Shown: positions 1 through 7,702, counted from the first letter of the stretch. The stretch is 17,194 nucleotides of DNA from JAJYZP01 sp049964535 (GCA_049964535.1 JBMFXG010000034.1:1-17194); one strand, 5' to 3'. Notes: generated from the letters alone by a model not told the origin. Program-made: numbers and translations.

Positions 1-103
1 CACGATGTAACACTATCACACCCAGTTCACTACGTCAAACCACTCGTGTCTACATTTTCAGCTAGTTCTTAACGATCCACCCTGTTCATCGGTGATATTG
101 GGG

Positions 104-345
104 TCAGAGGGGGTCGTAAGTTCGGATTAGCTTGCGCTTGCCATAAAGGGAGTAGTTCTTCTTCCAGATCGCCTCGAGCTGGGGTCTTAGCTGAACGTTT
201 CACTCTGCTCGGTCCGATGGCGTTGGGCTCTCTCTGTCGTAGTAGGTGGAGGGGGCGATCTGGCACTGGGTACAGACGTACTCCTGGAGATCCACCCCTG
301 CCTACCGGACTCGTTGTCGCTATGGGCCGGGGTGGTTGTTTGCAA
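104..345 (-). pseudogene. IS3-family orfB, N-terminal relic
   Basis: Read leftward, the frame ending at 104 gives an IS3 OrfB-like stretch: CQIAPSTYYDRESPTPSDRA (about 217-262), then after an in-frame TGA at 200-202, IWKKNYSLYGKRKLIR (about 122-170). Both match the conserved start of IS3 OrfB (VLQVAPSTYY..., the E/K-NYxVYGxRK block). The reading frame is also lost upstream (a stop lies in this frame just after the orfA end), and similarity stops after about 60 codons; the whole DDE catalytic core is absent. It follows the orfA relic directly in the usual orfA-orfB order, so both belong to one decayed leftward element. Not functional. Confidence 0.7.
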
Positions 346-678
346 CTACTTCTTCTGTCGGCGGTCGAGCTCCGCCCCGAAGAAAACTGCTGCTGCTTGC
401 AAGATATCGTTGGCTCGCCTGTGTTCACGATTCTCCTTGCGTAGCCTCTTCAGCTCATCTCTCTCCTCGGTGGTGAGACCGGGCCGATTACCTGCATCTA
501 CTTCTGCCCTCTTCACCCAGGTGCGCAACGATTCGCTACCTACGAAGAGTTGACGAGCCACCCGTGAAATCACGTTCACATCACTGAGATCTCAAGCACG
601 TAGATCGAGCACCATCTTGGTCGCTCGTTCCTTGAGCTGAGGGAGATACCTCATCTGTCCGGGTCTCTCTTTTGCCAT
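346..678 (-). pseudogene. IS3-family orfA with an in-frame stop
   Basis: A 110-codon leftward frame from ATG 678 to a stop at 346 reads as IS3 OrfA, the helix-turn-helix DNA-binding subunit made alone or by frameshift fusion with OrfB. Visible are the start MAKERPGQMRYLPQLKERA, the helix-turn-helix with GSESLRTWVKRAEVDAG, and the leucine-zipper-like ERDELKRLRKENREHRRAN tail ending AELDRRQKK. An in-frame TGA at 592-594 breaks it after codon 28. A GTG at 579 could restart translation but would lose the first helices. The sequence TTGGAGGTAAGG just upstream of ATG 678 looks like the original ribosome-binding site. Identification is confident; function is not expected. Confidence 0.85.
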
Positions 679-732
679 GTTCCATCCTTACCTCCAAGGA
701 ACAAAGCCTCCGGCAGGCCCAGGCCGATTCAC

Positions 733-987
733 TGTGACGCTAACGGCATTCAAAGGTCCATGGGAAGAACTGGGTCCTGTTACGATCATGCGACTGCGGA
801 ATCGTTCTGGTCGATCTTCAAGCACGAGTACTTCTACCGTCACGTATTTGGAAATCTGGACGAACTTCGAAGAGGAATAGCCGACTACATGGCGTTTTAC
901 AACAACCAACGGCGATACTCGAAACCTAGGAACATATCACCGGTCAACTACGAGCTAGCCTTAGCAACAGTCGCTCAAGCGGCTTAA
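733..987 (+). pseudogene. IS3-family orfB, C-terminal relic
   Basis: This rightward frame carries the last part of an IS3 OrfB (rve/DDE) transposase: CDANGIQRSMGRTGSCYDHA, then AESFW with the final catalytic Glu of the DDE triad, the block EYFYRHVFGNLDELRRGIADY, and the closing FYNNQRRYS...ISPVNYE motif. It ends at TAA 985-987. The first two catalytic Asp residues and about 200 N-terminal residues are missing; there is no orfA on this strand. It points the opposite way to the orfA relic that starts 55 bp to its left, so it comes from another IS3 copy or from an inverted one. Not functional on its own. Confidence 0.85.
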
Positions 988-991
988 GTCA

Positions 992-1017
992 GTGTCTACT
1001 GAATCTGGGTAATCTCA
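992..1017 (+). repeat. Probable right terminal end of the IS3 relic
   Basis: The bases after the orfB stop begin TGTCTACTGAATCTGGG and end TCTCA at 1017; IS3-family ends typically finish in CA. Immediately after 1017 the IS256 transposase reading frame (opposite strand) starts at a normal codon, so 1017/1018 looks like an insertion junction. The 8-mer GTGTCTAC recurs in the same orientation at 46-53. No matching inverted end was found to the left. Confidence 0.45.
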
Positions 1018-1646
1018 CCCGTCCTCAATTGGGATCAAGTGCTTCTGGCCCTCGTCGTCGACGCCCATCAACACCAGCACGCAGATCTTGGGGTTGTCAT
1101 TGCGGATCTCTTGATAGATGCCATCGGCGAAGAGAAAGGTGAATCGGACCTTGGAGAGATCACGGGTGTTCCACTCGTTGAAGTCATGGGTCCAAGACTT
1201 CTTCAGCTCACCAAGCACCGCCGGCGTGAGTTTCTTAGCGCCCTCACCGAGCACGACCTCAAGAACCGAAGCCACATCGCGCTCGGAGATATCTTTCAAG
1301 TAGGCGTAGGCGGCCCAGGCCGAGATGGACTCCGAACGGCGCAGGTACCTGGGGACCATCGATGACGCAAAGTTCACCACTTCACCGTCACGGGCACGGA
1401 TGCGTGGGACCACGACCTCGACGTCTCCGACCGCCGTGGTGACGTGGCGAGCGGGCAGGTAACCGTTGCGCACCACGTCGCGACCCTCAGCACGTAGTTG
1501 ATGAAGCACTGCCCGCACTTCGGTCTCAAGGGCGACGGCGATGAGCTCTCTTGCGTGACCGCGCCCAAATTCGGTGATGGGATCGGAAACTTCGTTGCTT
1601 GCGCGTGCTTCGAGGCGCAACGAGAAGTCGGGTTTAGCATGGTCAT
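1018..1646 (-). pseudogene. IS256-family (Mutator) transposase, N-terminal half, truncated
   Basis: About 200 codons match the N-terminal half of an IS256-family transposase (usually about 400-450 aa): EFGRGHARELIAVALETEV, the LPARHVTTAVGDVEVVVPRIR block, YLKDISERDVASVLEVVLG, and FADGIYQEIR with the first catalytic Asp. Similarity ends at LIPIEDG, normally followed by YRES; here the next codon is TGA, supplied by the abutting IS3 end at 1015-1017. The second half, with the other acidic residues, is missing. The start is also damaged: the only well-placed AAGGAG (1656-1661) leads to ATG 1646, which is out of frame with the transposase, whose own first start codon is TTG 1620. Inactive. Confidence 0.85.
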
Positions 1647-2505
1647 GAGTGAGGTCTCCTTGTTGGGTTTAACATGTCAATGACAATTCAACACGGAGCC
1701 CGGCCCACCTAACGATCCAGCGGGACTCATCAACTCAAGGCTTCAAACACAACTTTCCTCCATATCTCCACATCGGGTATTGACTCAGGAAGAAGTGTGG
1801 CAGAGGTCGCCAAAGAATTCTCAATCGCCGAAGATTCACTATTGGGGATCCCTCAACCTCTTGAGGTTGTGGTGGGAGCGGGGATGGTTGAGCATGGGAC
1901 GATGAGCGCATTGCTTCGCTACCGCTGAGGGTACTTTTTTGCAGCCCTCGTTGCGTTGGAGATCGACGTAGCCGTTGACCTTGACGAAATGGCGGTCGGG
2001 TATCTGTTCGAAGTGAGCCAAGTCTCCGGTGCGACCTACCGACCTTTCTTGGTGGCCCACAGTGGTCGTAAGGCTGTTCTCTCCGTTGAGCTCGATGACG
2101 TCACTGCGTCGTTATCCACTAGGTCAGTCGAAGTGACACCGGGAGTAGGGGCGCTAGCTCTTAGATGCCTCAAGCGCGGCGATAGAGATACTACGGACTT
2201 CGTACCTACTCGTAAGAATACGTAGGGTGACGAACCAACCGTCTGCAAAATTCGGCGCCTTAAAGTCTCTGCTTGGCAGCCTCCCCACGGATCTCCGGTG
2301 CACTGAAAGGTGAGCTGTGAACACGAACGAGCGGCAAGAGGTCAAAAGTAGTGGAGCTGGCGGTTGAAATCTCTCCGACGAGGGCCGTTTTCTCCCTACA
2401 CATCAGTGTAGTTTTGACGTTGGAGGTGTAGGGTAGGGCAAGACGAATCTCGGGCTCAGGTGCTCGCTGGGCAGATATCGTCACATGGGTTCGCTCTAGT
2501 GGTTG
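1647..2505. other. Gene-poor stretch next to the IS cluster
   Basis: No reading frame here has a recognisable family, a good ribosome-binding site and reasonable composition together. A short rightward stretch near 1790-1850 encodes SVAEVAKEFSIAEDSLL, which resembles a helix-turn-helix of the kind found in ISL3-type and other transposases, but neighbouring sequence does not continue the match. Frames at 1839-2060 (-) and 1956-2225 (+) are open yet unrecognised. Likely decayed mobile-element or lost-gene DNA. Confidence 0.4.
2394..2433. repeat. Nested, mutually exclusive hairpins
   Basis: CCCTACAC (2394-2401) pairs perfectly with GTGTAGGG (2426-2433). Its inner CTACAC can instead pair with GTGTAG at 2406-2411 over a 4-nt loop, followed by TTTT at 2412-2415. 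On the + strand the short form looks like a weak terminator; no + strand gene is seen upstream. It lies 70-110 nt beyond the end of the leftward CZB gene. Confidence 0.35.
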
Positions 2506-2880
2506 TTAAGTTTCGAAGAGCTCCCAAGCGAGCAGGCTGTCGATGAGATGAGCAGAAGCTCGCGAGAACTCGCTCTGCGCCTCGAAGATCGCGGTAAGGC
2601 TTCTTGACCCTGAGGTACGAATTGCGGCCGCACAGTTGCCTGCGACAGAGTGGAACGTTGCGTGGGCTTCTACGACATCTTGGTATTCGAGAAGATTTGA
2701 GTACAGTTGTGCGCCTGGTCCGTAGAGCCACTTGCCGATATCGCAGACGTCGTCGCGGCTCGCAGTTTCGGGATCGATGGGGGTACCTCCGTTGGCTGCG
2801 GTTCTCAATTTGAATCGCCAGCGACCGTGGGCTGTGACCGCCGATTTGAGCACATTGAGAAGCTCGTCATCGTGAAGCAT
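2506..2880 (-). CDS. Stand-alone CZB (chemoreceptor zinc-binding) domain protein
   Basis: This 124-aa protein is almost entirely one CZB domain, a four-helix Zn-binding sensor usually fused to the C-terminus of soluble chemoreceptors (TlpD type) or to diguanylate cyclases (DgcZ type). The full 3His/1Cys signature is present with family spacing: H18-x-x-W21, C46-D-I-G-K-W51, then H73-x-x-x-H77. There is no signal peptide or membrane helix, so it should be cytosolic. It starts 4 nt after the stop of the chemoreceptor gene, in another frame, with a purine-rich CAGGTAA just upstream; the two must be co-transcribed and the start may be coupled. Known CZB domains sense zinc or hypochlorous acid; the ligand here is not known. 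The inference is that it docks on or signals through the neighbouring receptor. Confidence 0.85.
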   Translation of the reverse strand: MLHDDELLNVLKSAVTAHGRWRFKLRTAANGGTPIDPETASRDDVCDIGKWLYGPGAQLYSNLLEYQDVVEAHATFHSVAGNCAAAIRTSGSRSLTAIFEAQSEFSRASAHLIDSLLAWELFET

Positions 2881-2884
2881 TGAG

Positions 2885-3748
2885 TTACCTGCTTACCTGT
2901 CTTGATCCGCCCAGCCTCACTCTAAATCTCTTCTCCACGTTGCCCTCGTAGATTTTTGGGTAGCTATCTGACGTCACTATCGACTCGCTCGACTCCGTTG
3001 AAGGTTCAGAGATATGGAGATCCCCACTCAGTGATGTTTCGATGTATGCGGCGTAGGCCATCGAGGCCCAGGCTCGGTCCGCTACGCTCCCGAGTTGTAG
3101 TTGAATGACGTGTGCTCTCTCGTTCGTTGCCTGTGCGAGCTCCGATATCTCGCTCGTGGCCACCGACTGTTGAGCAACTGCTAGTGCGATCTGACCTTGT
3201 GCCTCGGCGATGCTTTCGTTGGAAGAGATGGTTACTTTCGCACGATGCCCTGCTGTATCGGTTAGTGCGAAGATCGTCTTCAGTTTGTTGGTTATTTCCG
3301 TGGTTGCTTGAGAGGTCGACGAGGCAAGCGTTTTGACTTCGTTTGCCACGACTGCAAAACCTCTTCCGGCCTCGCCAGCCCGCGACGCTTCTATGGAGGC
3401 GTTGAGGGCCAGCATGGTAATTCGATGTGAGATCGACTCGATCTGTCCGATCACGGATCGGATTTCACTGGAAGCATCGGCGAGTCTAAGGAGCTCCTCT
3501 CCTGTCTCTCTCGCAGAGTTGACCGCTTCGGTTGATGCGTTGGCAACCGAAGCAATGTGCTGAGAGATCTCCGATATTGAAGCGTTGAGCTCCTCGGTGG
3601 CAGCTGCGATGGCAGTAATAGATTCTCCGTTGGCTGCAAGCAGCTCCGATGAGTCCTCAATGCCGACCGCTGTTGCCATGGACGAGCTTGACAGCGTGTG
3701 CGACGCTAGGTTGATGCGTTTCACAAATCCGGGTCGGTTGAATCCCAA
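2885..3748 (-). CDS. Soluble methyl-accepting chemotaxis-type signalling protein
   Basis: The 287-aa product contains an MCP signalling hairpin: helical arm at about 40-105, the kinase-contact tip around 106-140 with LALNASIEASRAGEAGRGFA, and the returning arm to about 215. It has no transmembrane segment, no HAMP and no recognisable sensor domain; the first 40 residues and a Ser/Glu-rich tail (about 240-287) are all that flank the hairpin. It is therefore a cytosolic minimal receptor that would act on CheA/CheW, none of which is in the window. The start is TTG 3748, chosen because GAGGTG lies 5 nt upstream and no better start fits. The CZB protein gene follows after 4 nt, suggesting a two-piece version of a TlpD-like MCP-CZB receptor. 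Confidence 0.88.
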   Translation of the reverse strand: MGFNRPGFVKRINLASHTLSSSSMATAVGIEDSSELLAANGESITAIAAATEELNASISEISQHIASVANASTEAVNSARETGEELLRLADASSEIRSVIGQIESISHRITMLALNASIEASRAGEAGRGFAVVANEVKTLASSTSQATTEITNKLKTIFALTDTAGHRAKVTISSNESIAEAQGQIALAVAQQSVATSEISELAQATNERAHVIQLQLGSVADRAWASMAYAAYIETSLSGDLHISEPSTESSESIVTSDSYPKIYEGNVEKRFRVRLGGSRQVSR

Positions 3749-4765
3749 GTATCCACCTCTTTCCTAGGGCCTACCGTGTAGTGATCGGTCGCAGAATCTA
3801 CCTCTTGAGAGCGTTCCTACCGCTTATGGGTCTTTAGTTTGCGAAACTCGCTGCGGGAGGGATCGCAAGAGAGTGGGCACCGTATTCGGCCAAATGCGTC
3901 GCTGAAGTGTTGTTCGTGTGTACTTGCGAATGGCTCTGTGGCCCTATGCGTCACTGTTGCCTTTGTGAGACGTTTTAGGCAGGTCGGGCTGCTTCTGGGC
4001 CTACAAATGTGGGCTGGAACGTTTGAGATCTCGGTTCGCGTGGCGCGAGGTCTCTGGTGACGAGAGTTAGAGACCAGGCAAGGTGGAAGAGCTTGTCCGA
4101 GAGTTCGCGAGAGGGTCCGATACACCTCGCTTGAGGTGCGCTCGCAGCATGAGATTTGGTAGTTGTAAGAGTGCAACATTTTCGAGGATCCTGCACCATC
4201 GTGCGAACTGTTCTATGACCGTCCAGGCACTTGTTCGTGCTTGTCGATGTGTGTCAACACCATCCCAAGTTGCTTGTGACGTTGCTAGTGCTCCTTCGAT
4301 CGCTGCGTTATGCGAGTCGGAGTTGACATGAGGATGCACGGTTTTGGTCGTCAACCTCTGTCTCACTGAGTTGACTGAGCCCGAAGTCATTGGTGGCAAC
4401 ACGGTATCAGGAAACTCCGATCAAATCGTTTCCGAAAGTCGATGGTGCCATCTTTTTCACCTGTCGGTGCAGGGATGGACGAGTGTGGATCTCTGTGCTC
4501 TGCGACTCGTCTTGAGCGACATCTCGAGCTGGGTTGTGAGTTGTGCACTCAGTCGACGCTGGCCTACGGGCCTTGTGACGGGAACAGTGACACAGTCGCA
4601 CTTTGAGCGCTTGGACGGCGCTGAGAAGTTCCAGGCTCGATACTTTGGAGCTTCTACGTGAAAGGCCTCGATCCGTACGTCGGAGGTGAACTGTTGGACT
4701 CTTCTCTGAGTTGCCGTAAGCTGCGGGCGCACGGCACGCGGACTGCCGTAGGCGGCTTGCATGAT
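3749..4765. other. One-kilobase stretch without a supported gene
   Basis: Several open frames of 70-120 codons occur on both strands, but none has a recognised family, a good ribosome-binding site or natural composition; they are rich in Arg, Ser, Thr and Cys. The longest, leftward 4067-4402, would start at GTG without a Shine-Dalgarno sequence. A 6-bp inverted repeat (ACGGCA at 4731-4736, TGCCGT at 4744-4749) lies just beyond the response-regulator stop but lacks a T-run. The promoter of the chemoreceptor unit should be near 3750-3850. Confidence 0.4.
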
Positions 4766-5431
4766 CTACGACAACGATGGTCGAACGAGCCCAGTTTCGT
4801 ACGCGATAACAACGAGCGCAGCTCGGTCCCGAGCCTTAAGTTTGAGCATGATATGGCTGACATGGGTCTTTGCGGTCAATGGGCTCAGGTAGAGCGTCTT
4901 GGCGATCTCCTCGTTATTGAGACCCGATCCAACGAGTGCCAAGATCTCACGTTCGCGATCTGTGAGAATCTCGAGCGCGGATGCGTTCATCGGTGATGAC
5001 GAACCTCGACTGGCAATTGTGGCAATCAATCTTCGTGTGACACTTGGAGAGAGCAGGGCGTCTCCTCGATGGACCACTCGGACCGCCTCTATGAGCTCCG
5101 CCGGCTCACTATCTTTGACTAGGAATCCGCTTGCGCCGTTTCGGATAGCCTCGACGATGTACTCGTCTTCCGCGAAGGTGGTCAAGACAATCACGCGGGT
5201 TTGGAGGAGTTGCGGATCGCTCGAGATCGCTTTGGTCGCTTCGATACCATCCATGATTGGCATTCGAATATCCATTAAGACGATGTCGATCTGTTGAGAG
5301 CGGACGTGTCCGAGAGCTTCTAGCCCGTTCGCTGCCTCGGCCACCACCTCGAGGTCGGCCGCTGATTGAAGTAGAACCTTGAGTCCGGCACGTATGAGTG
5401 CTTGGTCATCGACGAGGAGGAGCCGGATCAC
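4766..5431 (-). CDS. NarL/DesR-family response regulator
   Basis: A 221-aa two-component response regulator with complete receiver and DNA-binding parts. Receiver: acidic pair D8-D9, phospho-acceptor D54 in LMDIRMP, switch residue T84 in VLTTF, and K106 in FLVKD. Output: LuxR/NarL helix-turn-helix at about 152-217 (LTDREREILALVGSGLNNEEIA, then SPLTAKTHVSHIMLKL). The ATG at 5431 overlaps the end of the kinase gene by 4 nt (ATGA), which signals translational coupling and a cognate pair. Members dimerise when phosphorylated and bind inverted repeats; the perfect palindrome at 6758-6773 upstream of the kinase gene is a natural candidate site. The regulated process cannot be read from the sequence, but the divergent membrane-protein gene is a likely target. 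Confidence 0.95.
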   Translation of the reverse strand: MIRLLLVDDQALIRAGLKVLLQSAADLEVVAEAANGLEALGHVRSQQIDIVLMDIRMPIMDGIEATKAISSDPQLLQTRVIVLTTFAEDEYIVEAIRNGASGFLVKDSEPAELIEAVRVVHRGDALLSPSVTRRLIATIASRGSSSPMNASALEILTDREREILALVGSGLNNEEIAKTLYLSPLTAKTHVSHIMLKLKARDRAALVVIAYETGLVRPSLS

Positions 5432-6723
5432 GATGGGTGAGCCATCTGACCGAACGAGGTAGTGAGCTGATCGCTCTCGGCTTTTTCGTTGTCTAAGAGC
5501 AAAGATGTACCGTTTGAGGTCGAAATTGGGAGCTCTGCTGTGATCTCGAAACCGCCGTTCTCTAGTACTCCTGAGGTAAACGTGCCAGATAACGAGCGGG
5601 CTCGTTCGGACATGCCGATGATTCCTGCACCAGTTCCTTCGTGAAAGATCGGTCGTTGCGCTACTGGTCCGTTGGAGACGGTCAATCGGATGAACGAACC
5701 GACCCGTTGAATCGTGACCGTAGTCTCCGCTGTATTTGCGTGCCGTACGACGTTCGTAAGAGCCTCCTGGATAATGCGAAAGGCCGCCAGTGCGATCGGT
5801 GCCGGGGGTTCGAGATACTCTTCGTCAACGACGAGAGATGTGGGAGTACCTGCGGCAGTAACGGCGTCGACCAGCGTACGTATCGCATGGAGGTCGGGGA
5901 CCACCTCGGTTGGTGTGCCGTGTTCAGGGTCGCGCATGACCGCAAGAATTGCCCGAAGTTCTCGAAGACCAGACTTACTCGCTTGCCGGATCTCTGCCAC
6001 TGCTTCTCTTGCGGCTTTTGGGTTATCCTCGATCACGGTGAGGGCGGCGTTTGCTTGAATATTGATCATGGCGATGGAGTGGGCAACGACATCGTGTAGC
6101 TCTCGAGCGATACGCATACGTTCCTGGTCGATGATGTGCTGTACCTCCTCTTGTCGTGCGATTGCGGCATCGTGGAGCCGAGCTGCAGTCTCGGCGCGCC
6201 ACTGCCGGCGTGCGTAGACGATACCGCCGAGCGCAATAGCTGTTACCATTTCGGGCCACATCGTGAGTCCTGGTCCGCCAATCCACCCAAAGGGTCCAAA
6301 GAGACCGTTCACCACCCATAGCAGTATCGCCGACGGAAGCGCGAGAGCGAGAGCCTGTCGCCATGGCGTCTCGCGTGAGAGCCAAAACAGGGCAACGAGA
6401 ACGGGGACGAGTGTTGCGCCGTTGAGCTGGCCGAGCAGCGACCAGGCCATACAGGCCAGTACGGCTATTGCTAAGGCCCCGATGACGCTTCGTTGTACGA
6501 GCATGAGCCCGATTGCTCCCATGAGCGGTAGGAGGAGAGCGATGACTGGGAGATGTGAAGCGAGATGGAGTCCGGCGTAGTGATGTTGCGGATAGGCCTC
6601 GAAATATGCGCCGAGTACGGTGAGGAGAGCGGCAAAAGTGGTCCCGGCGGGCACGAGCCACCTCGGGCCAGTTTGGATGGGGGGAGCTGTGGACATGATG
6701 CTTCCAGCGTAGGCCTTTTTCAT
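5428..6723 (-). CDS. DesK-like sensor histidine kinase (HisKA_3)
   Basis: A membrane sensor kinase of 431 aa. The N-terminal half (about 22-170) has several hydrophobic helices with almost no extracytoplasmic loop, so it probably senses a membrane or intramembrane signal. Then come the HisKA_3 dimerisation box ERMRIARELHDVVAHS with phospho-acceptor H210, and a HATPase_c domain with N-box QEALTNVVRHA (N324) and G-box GTGAGIIGMSERA (363-375). The G1 position is SNG (350-352) rather than the usual D-N/D-G. The frame opens at ATG 6723, but ATG 6696 (residue 10) has GGAAG 7 nt upstream and is the better start, giving 422 aa. It overlaps the response-regulator gene by 4 nt. The divergent neighbour encodes a small membrane protein. 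Confidence 0.93.
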   Translation of the reverse strand: MKKAYAGSIMSTAPPIQTGPRWLVPAGTTFAALLTVLGAYFEAYPQHHYAGLHLASHLPVIALLLPLMGAIGLMLVQRSVIGALAIAVLACMAWSLLGQLNGATLVPVLVALFWLSRETPWRQALALALPSAILLWVVNGLFGPFGWIGGPGLTMWPEMVTAIALGGIVYARRQWRAETAARLHDAAIARQEEVQHIIDQERMRIARELHDVVAHSIAMINIQANAALTVIEDNPKAAREAVAEIRQASKSGLRELRAILAVMRDPEHGTPTEVVPDLHAIRTLVDAVTAAGTPTSLVVDEEYLEPPAPIALAAFRIIQEALTNVVRHANTAETTVTIQRVGSFIRLTVSNGPVAQRPIFHEGTGAGIIGMSERARSLSGTFTSGVLENGGFEITAELPISTSNGTSLLLDNEKAESDQLTTSFGQMAHPS

Positions 6724-6757
6724 AAGCTGCTTCTACGACCTCAGGTGGTTGTGGTCG

Positions 6758-6773
6758 TACTCCAGTTGGAGTA
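6758..6773. promoter_or_regulatory. Perfect palindrome between kinase operon and membrane-protein gene
   Basis: TACTCCAGTTGGAGTA is a perfect palindrome (7-bp arms, GT centre). It sits 62 bp upstream of the preferred kinase start and 124 bp upstream of the divergent gene, flanked by a looser GGTTG (6747-6751)/CAACC pair. Position and symmetry suit a dimeric NarL-type regulator; binding by the adjacent regulator is an inference. Confidence 0.5.
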
Positions 6774-6897
6774 GCAACCTAGGTCACGGAGAGGTGCTAA
6801 CAACACTCCTACCAGGTCATGACTGAGTGGAATCGTTGCCGTTAGGTTTCACCGTACCGATGCGACGTGCATCGTGTCACGACGAAGGAGTCAACTC

Positions 6898-7323
6898 ATG
6901 ACATCAGTACTACAAGCACAGAACAAGATCCACAACTCGACCAAGATGAGGCTTTTCGCACTTCACAACGGCGTCTTTGGTGCAGTCGCCCTCTGGGTAA
7001 TCGAGGTGCATGTTCTCGGCATCGATCTTGTCTATCGTTTTGGAAATGGGTCTGCCACTACCTTGGGCGTCTTCCAGATAGTCGGCGTGAGCCTACTTTT
7101 TTCGCTTCTTGGTTGGGTGGTGCTCTCGCTGCTGGAGAAGCGTAGCGCTCGTGGAGCATCCCTCTGGACGGTCATCGCAACCTTAGTCCTTGTAGCTTCA
7201 TTCGCGCTTCCGATCATGGCAGCGACGACAACTGCGGGAGTGGTCTCGTTGATTGTGATGCATCTCGCAGTCGGAGCTGGCTACATCCCATTCATGTACC
7301 GCTCTGCAGTTGCCGCTCGCTAG
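6898..7323 (+). CDS. Four-helix membrane protein, DUF6069-like
   Basis: A 141-aa protein with four hydrophobic segments (about residues 20-40, 50-80, 90-108 and 115-135), no signal peptidase site and no enzyme motif. Layout and the closing pattern SFALPIMAA...VVSLIVMHLAVGAGYIP resemble the actinobacterial DUF6069 family, whose function is unknown. The start is ATG 6898 because GAAGGAG lies exactly 7 nt upstream; a GTG at 6874 is in frame but includes that Shine-Dalgarno in its coding part. It is transcribed away from the kinase/regulator operon with the 6758-6773 palindrome in between, so it is a probable regulon member. It stands alone: the next feature is a hairpin 160 nt downstream. The family assignment is from memory of motifs. 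Confidence 0.75.
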   Translation: MTSVLQAQNKIHNSTKMRLFALHNGVFGAVALWVIEVHVLGIDLVYRFGNGSATTLGVFQIVGVSLLFSLLGWVVLSLLEKRSARGASLWTVIATLVLVASFALPIMAATTTAGVVSLIVMHLAVGAGYIPFMYRSAVAAR

Positions 7324-7483
7324 ATCGGTACCTGCCTGCGTCCCGTGCGATCTCGGCTCACCATTGGTCGGTCTTGATCACTACCTGGAAGTAGCTCTCT
7401 CCCTCTCGTTCCTTGTCTCCGAACCGACCTGTCAAAGGGGTAACCTTGGGAGCGTAACTCTGTGGTTCTACACGATCGGTGTC

Positions 7484-7523
7484 ACGAAGACGCCTGCTAG
7501 TAAGGTCTAGCAGGCGTCTTCGT
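7484..7523 (+). terminator. Long perfect hairpin, probable terminator
   Basis: A 17-bp perfect inverted repeat, ACGAAGACGCCTGCTAG at 7484-7500 and its complement at 7507-7523, with a 6-nt loop. The stem is GC-rich and starts 161 nt after the membrane-protein stop. Only a short weak T-stretch follows, so it may be a poor intrinsic terminator, a bidirectional barrier or an mRNA-stabilising end. Confidence 0.6.
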
Positions 7524-7651
7524 TATGTTGATTCTCTCACATGCAGAGCTCTCGAAAAGGTCCCGGTTGACTTCGTTGGTCATCTAGTGAACTCTCAAGA
7601 GTCGAGTGCCGAGCGCTCTCTCGGTAGAGGCCGTGAGCGATACCGCTCGTC

Positions 7652-7702
7652 CATTGCGGTGTCGTAACGCAGTCGCATTGACACCAATGTTCGACCGCAA
7701 TG
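7652..7702. repeat. Interleaved dyad cluster upstream of furA
   Basis: CATTGCGGT (7652-7660) is inverted as ACCGCAATG (7694-7702). Inside lie GGTGTC (7658-7663)/GACACC (7680-7685) and CATTG (7676-7680)/CAATG (7685-7689). ACCGC (7642-7646) also pairs with GCGGT (7656-7660). The block ends about 100 bp before the furA start. It could be an operator array or a structured leader; no match to a known site is claimed. Confidence 0.4.

Noticed and set aside
69..428. Open leftward frame of 119 codons at the left edge
   Set aside because: Only a frame-shifted reading of the IS3 orfA/orfB relic; the residues matching OrfB lie in another frame.
2878..2890. Frameshift splitting one MCP-CZB gene
   Set aside because: The receptor ends in a clear TAA and the CZB domain has its own ATG with an upstream purine stretch and a complete N-terminal helix; a split is simpler, though only relatives can settle it.
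4067..4402. Leftward 111-codon frame in the 1-kb gap
   Set aside because: GTG start without Shine-Dalgarno, no recognisable family, and conflicting frames of similar length on the other strand.
4344..4661. Rightward 105-codon frame before the response regulator
   Set aside because: No family or ribosome-binding site seen; composition unlike the clear genes here.
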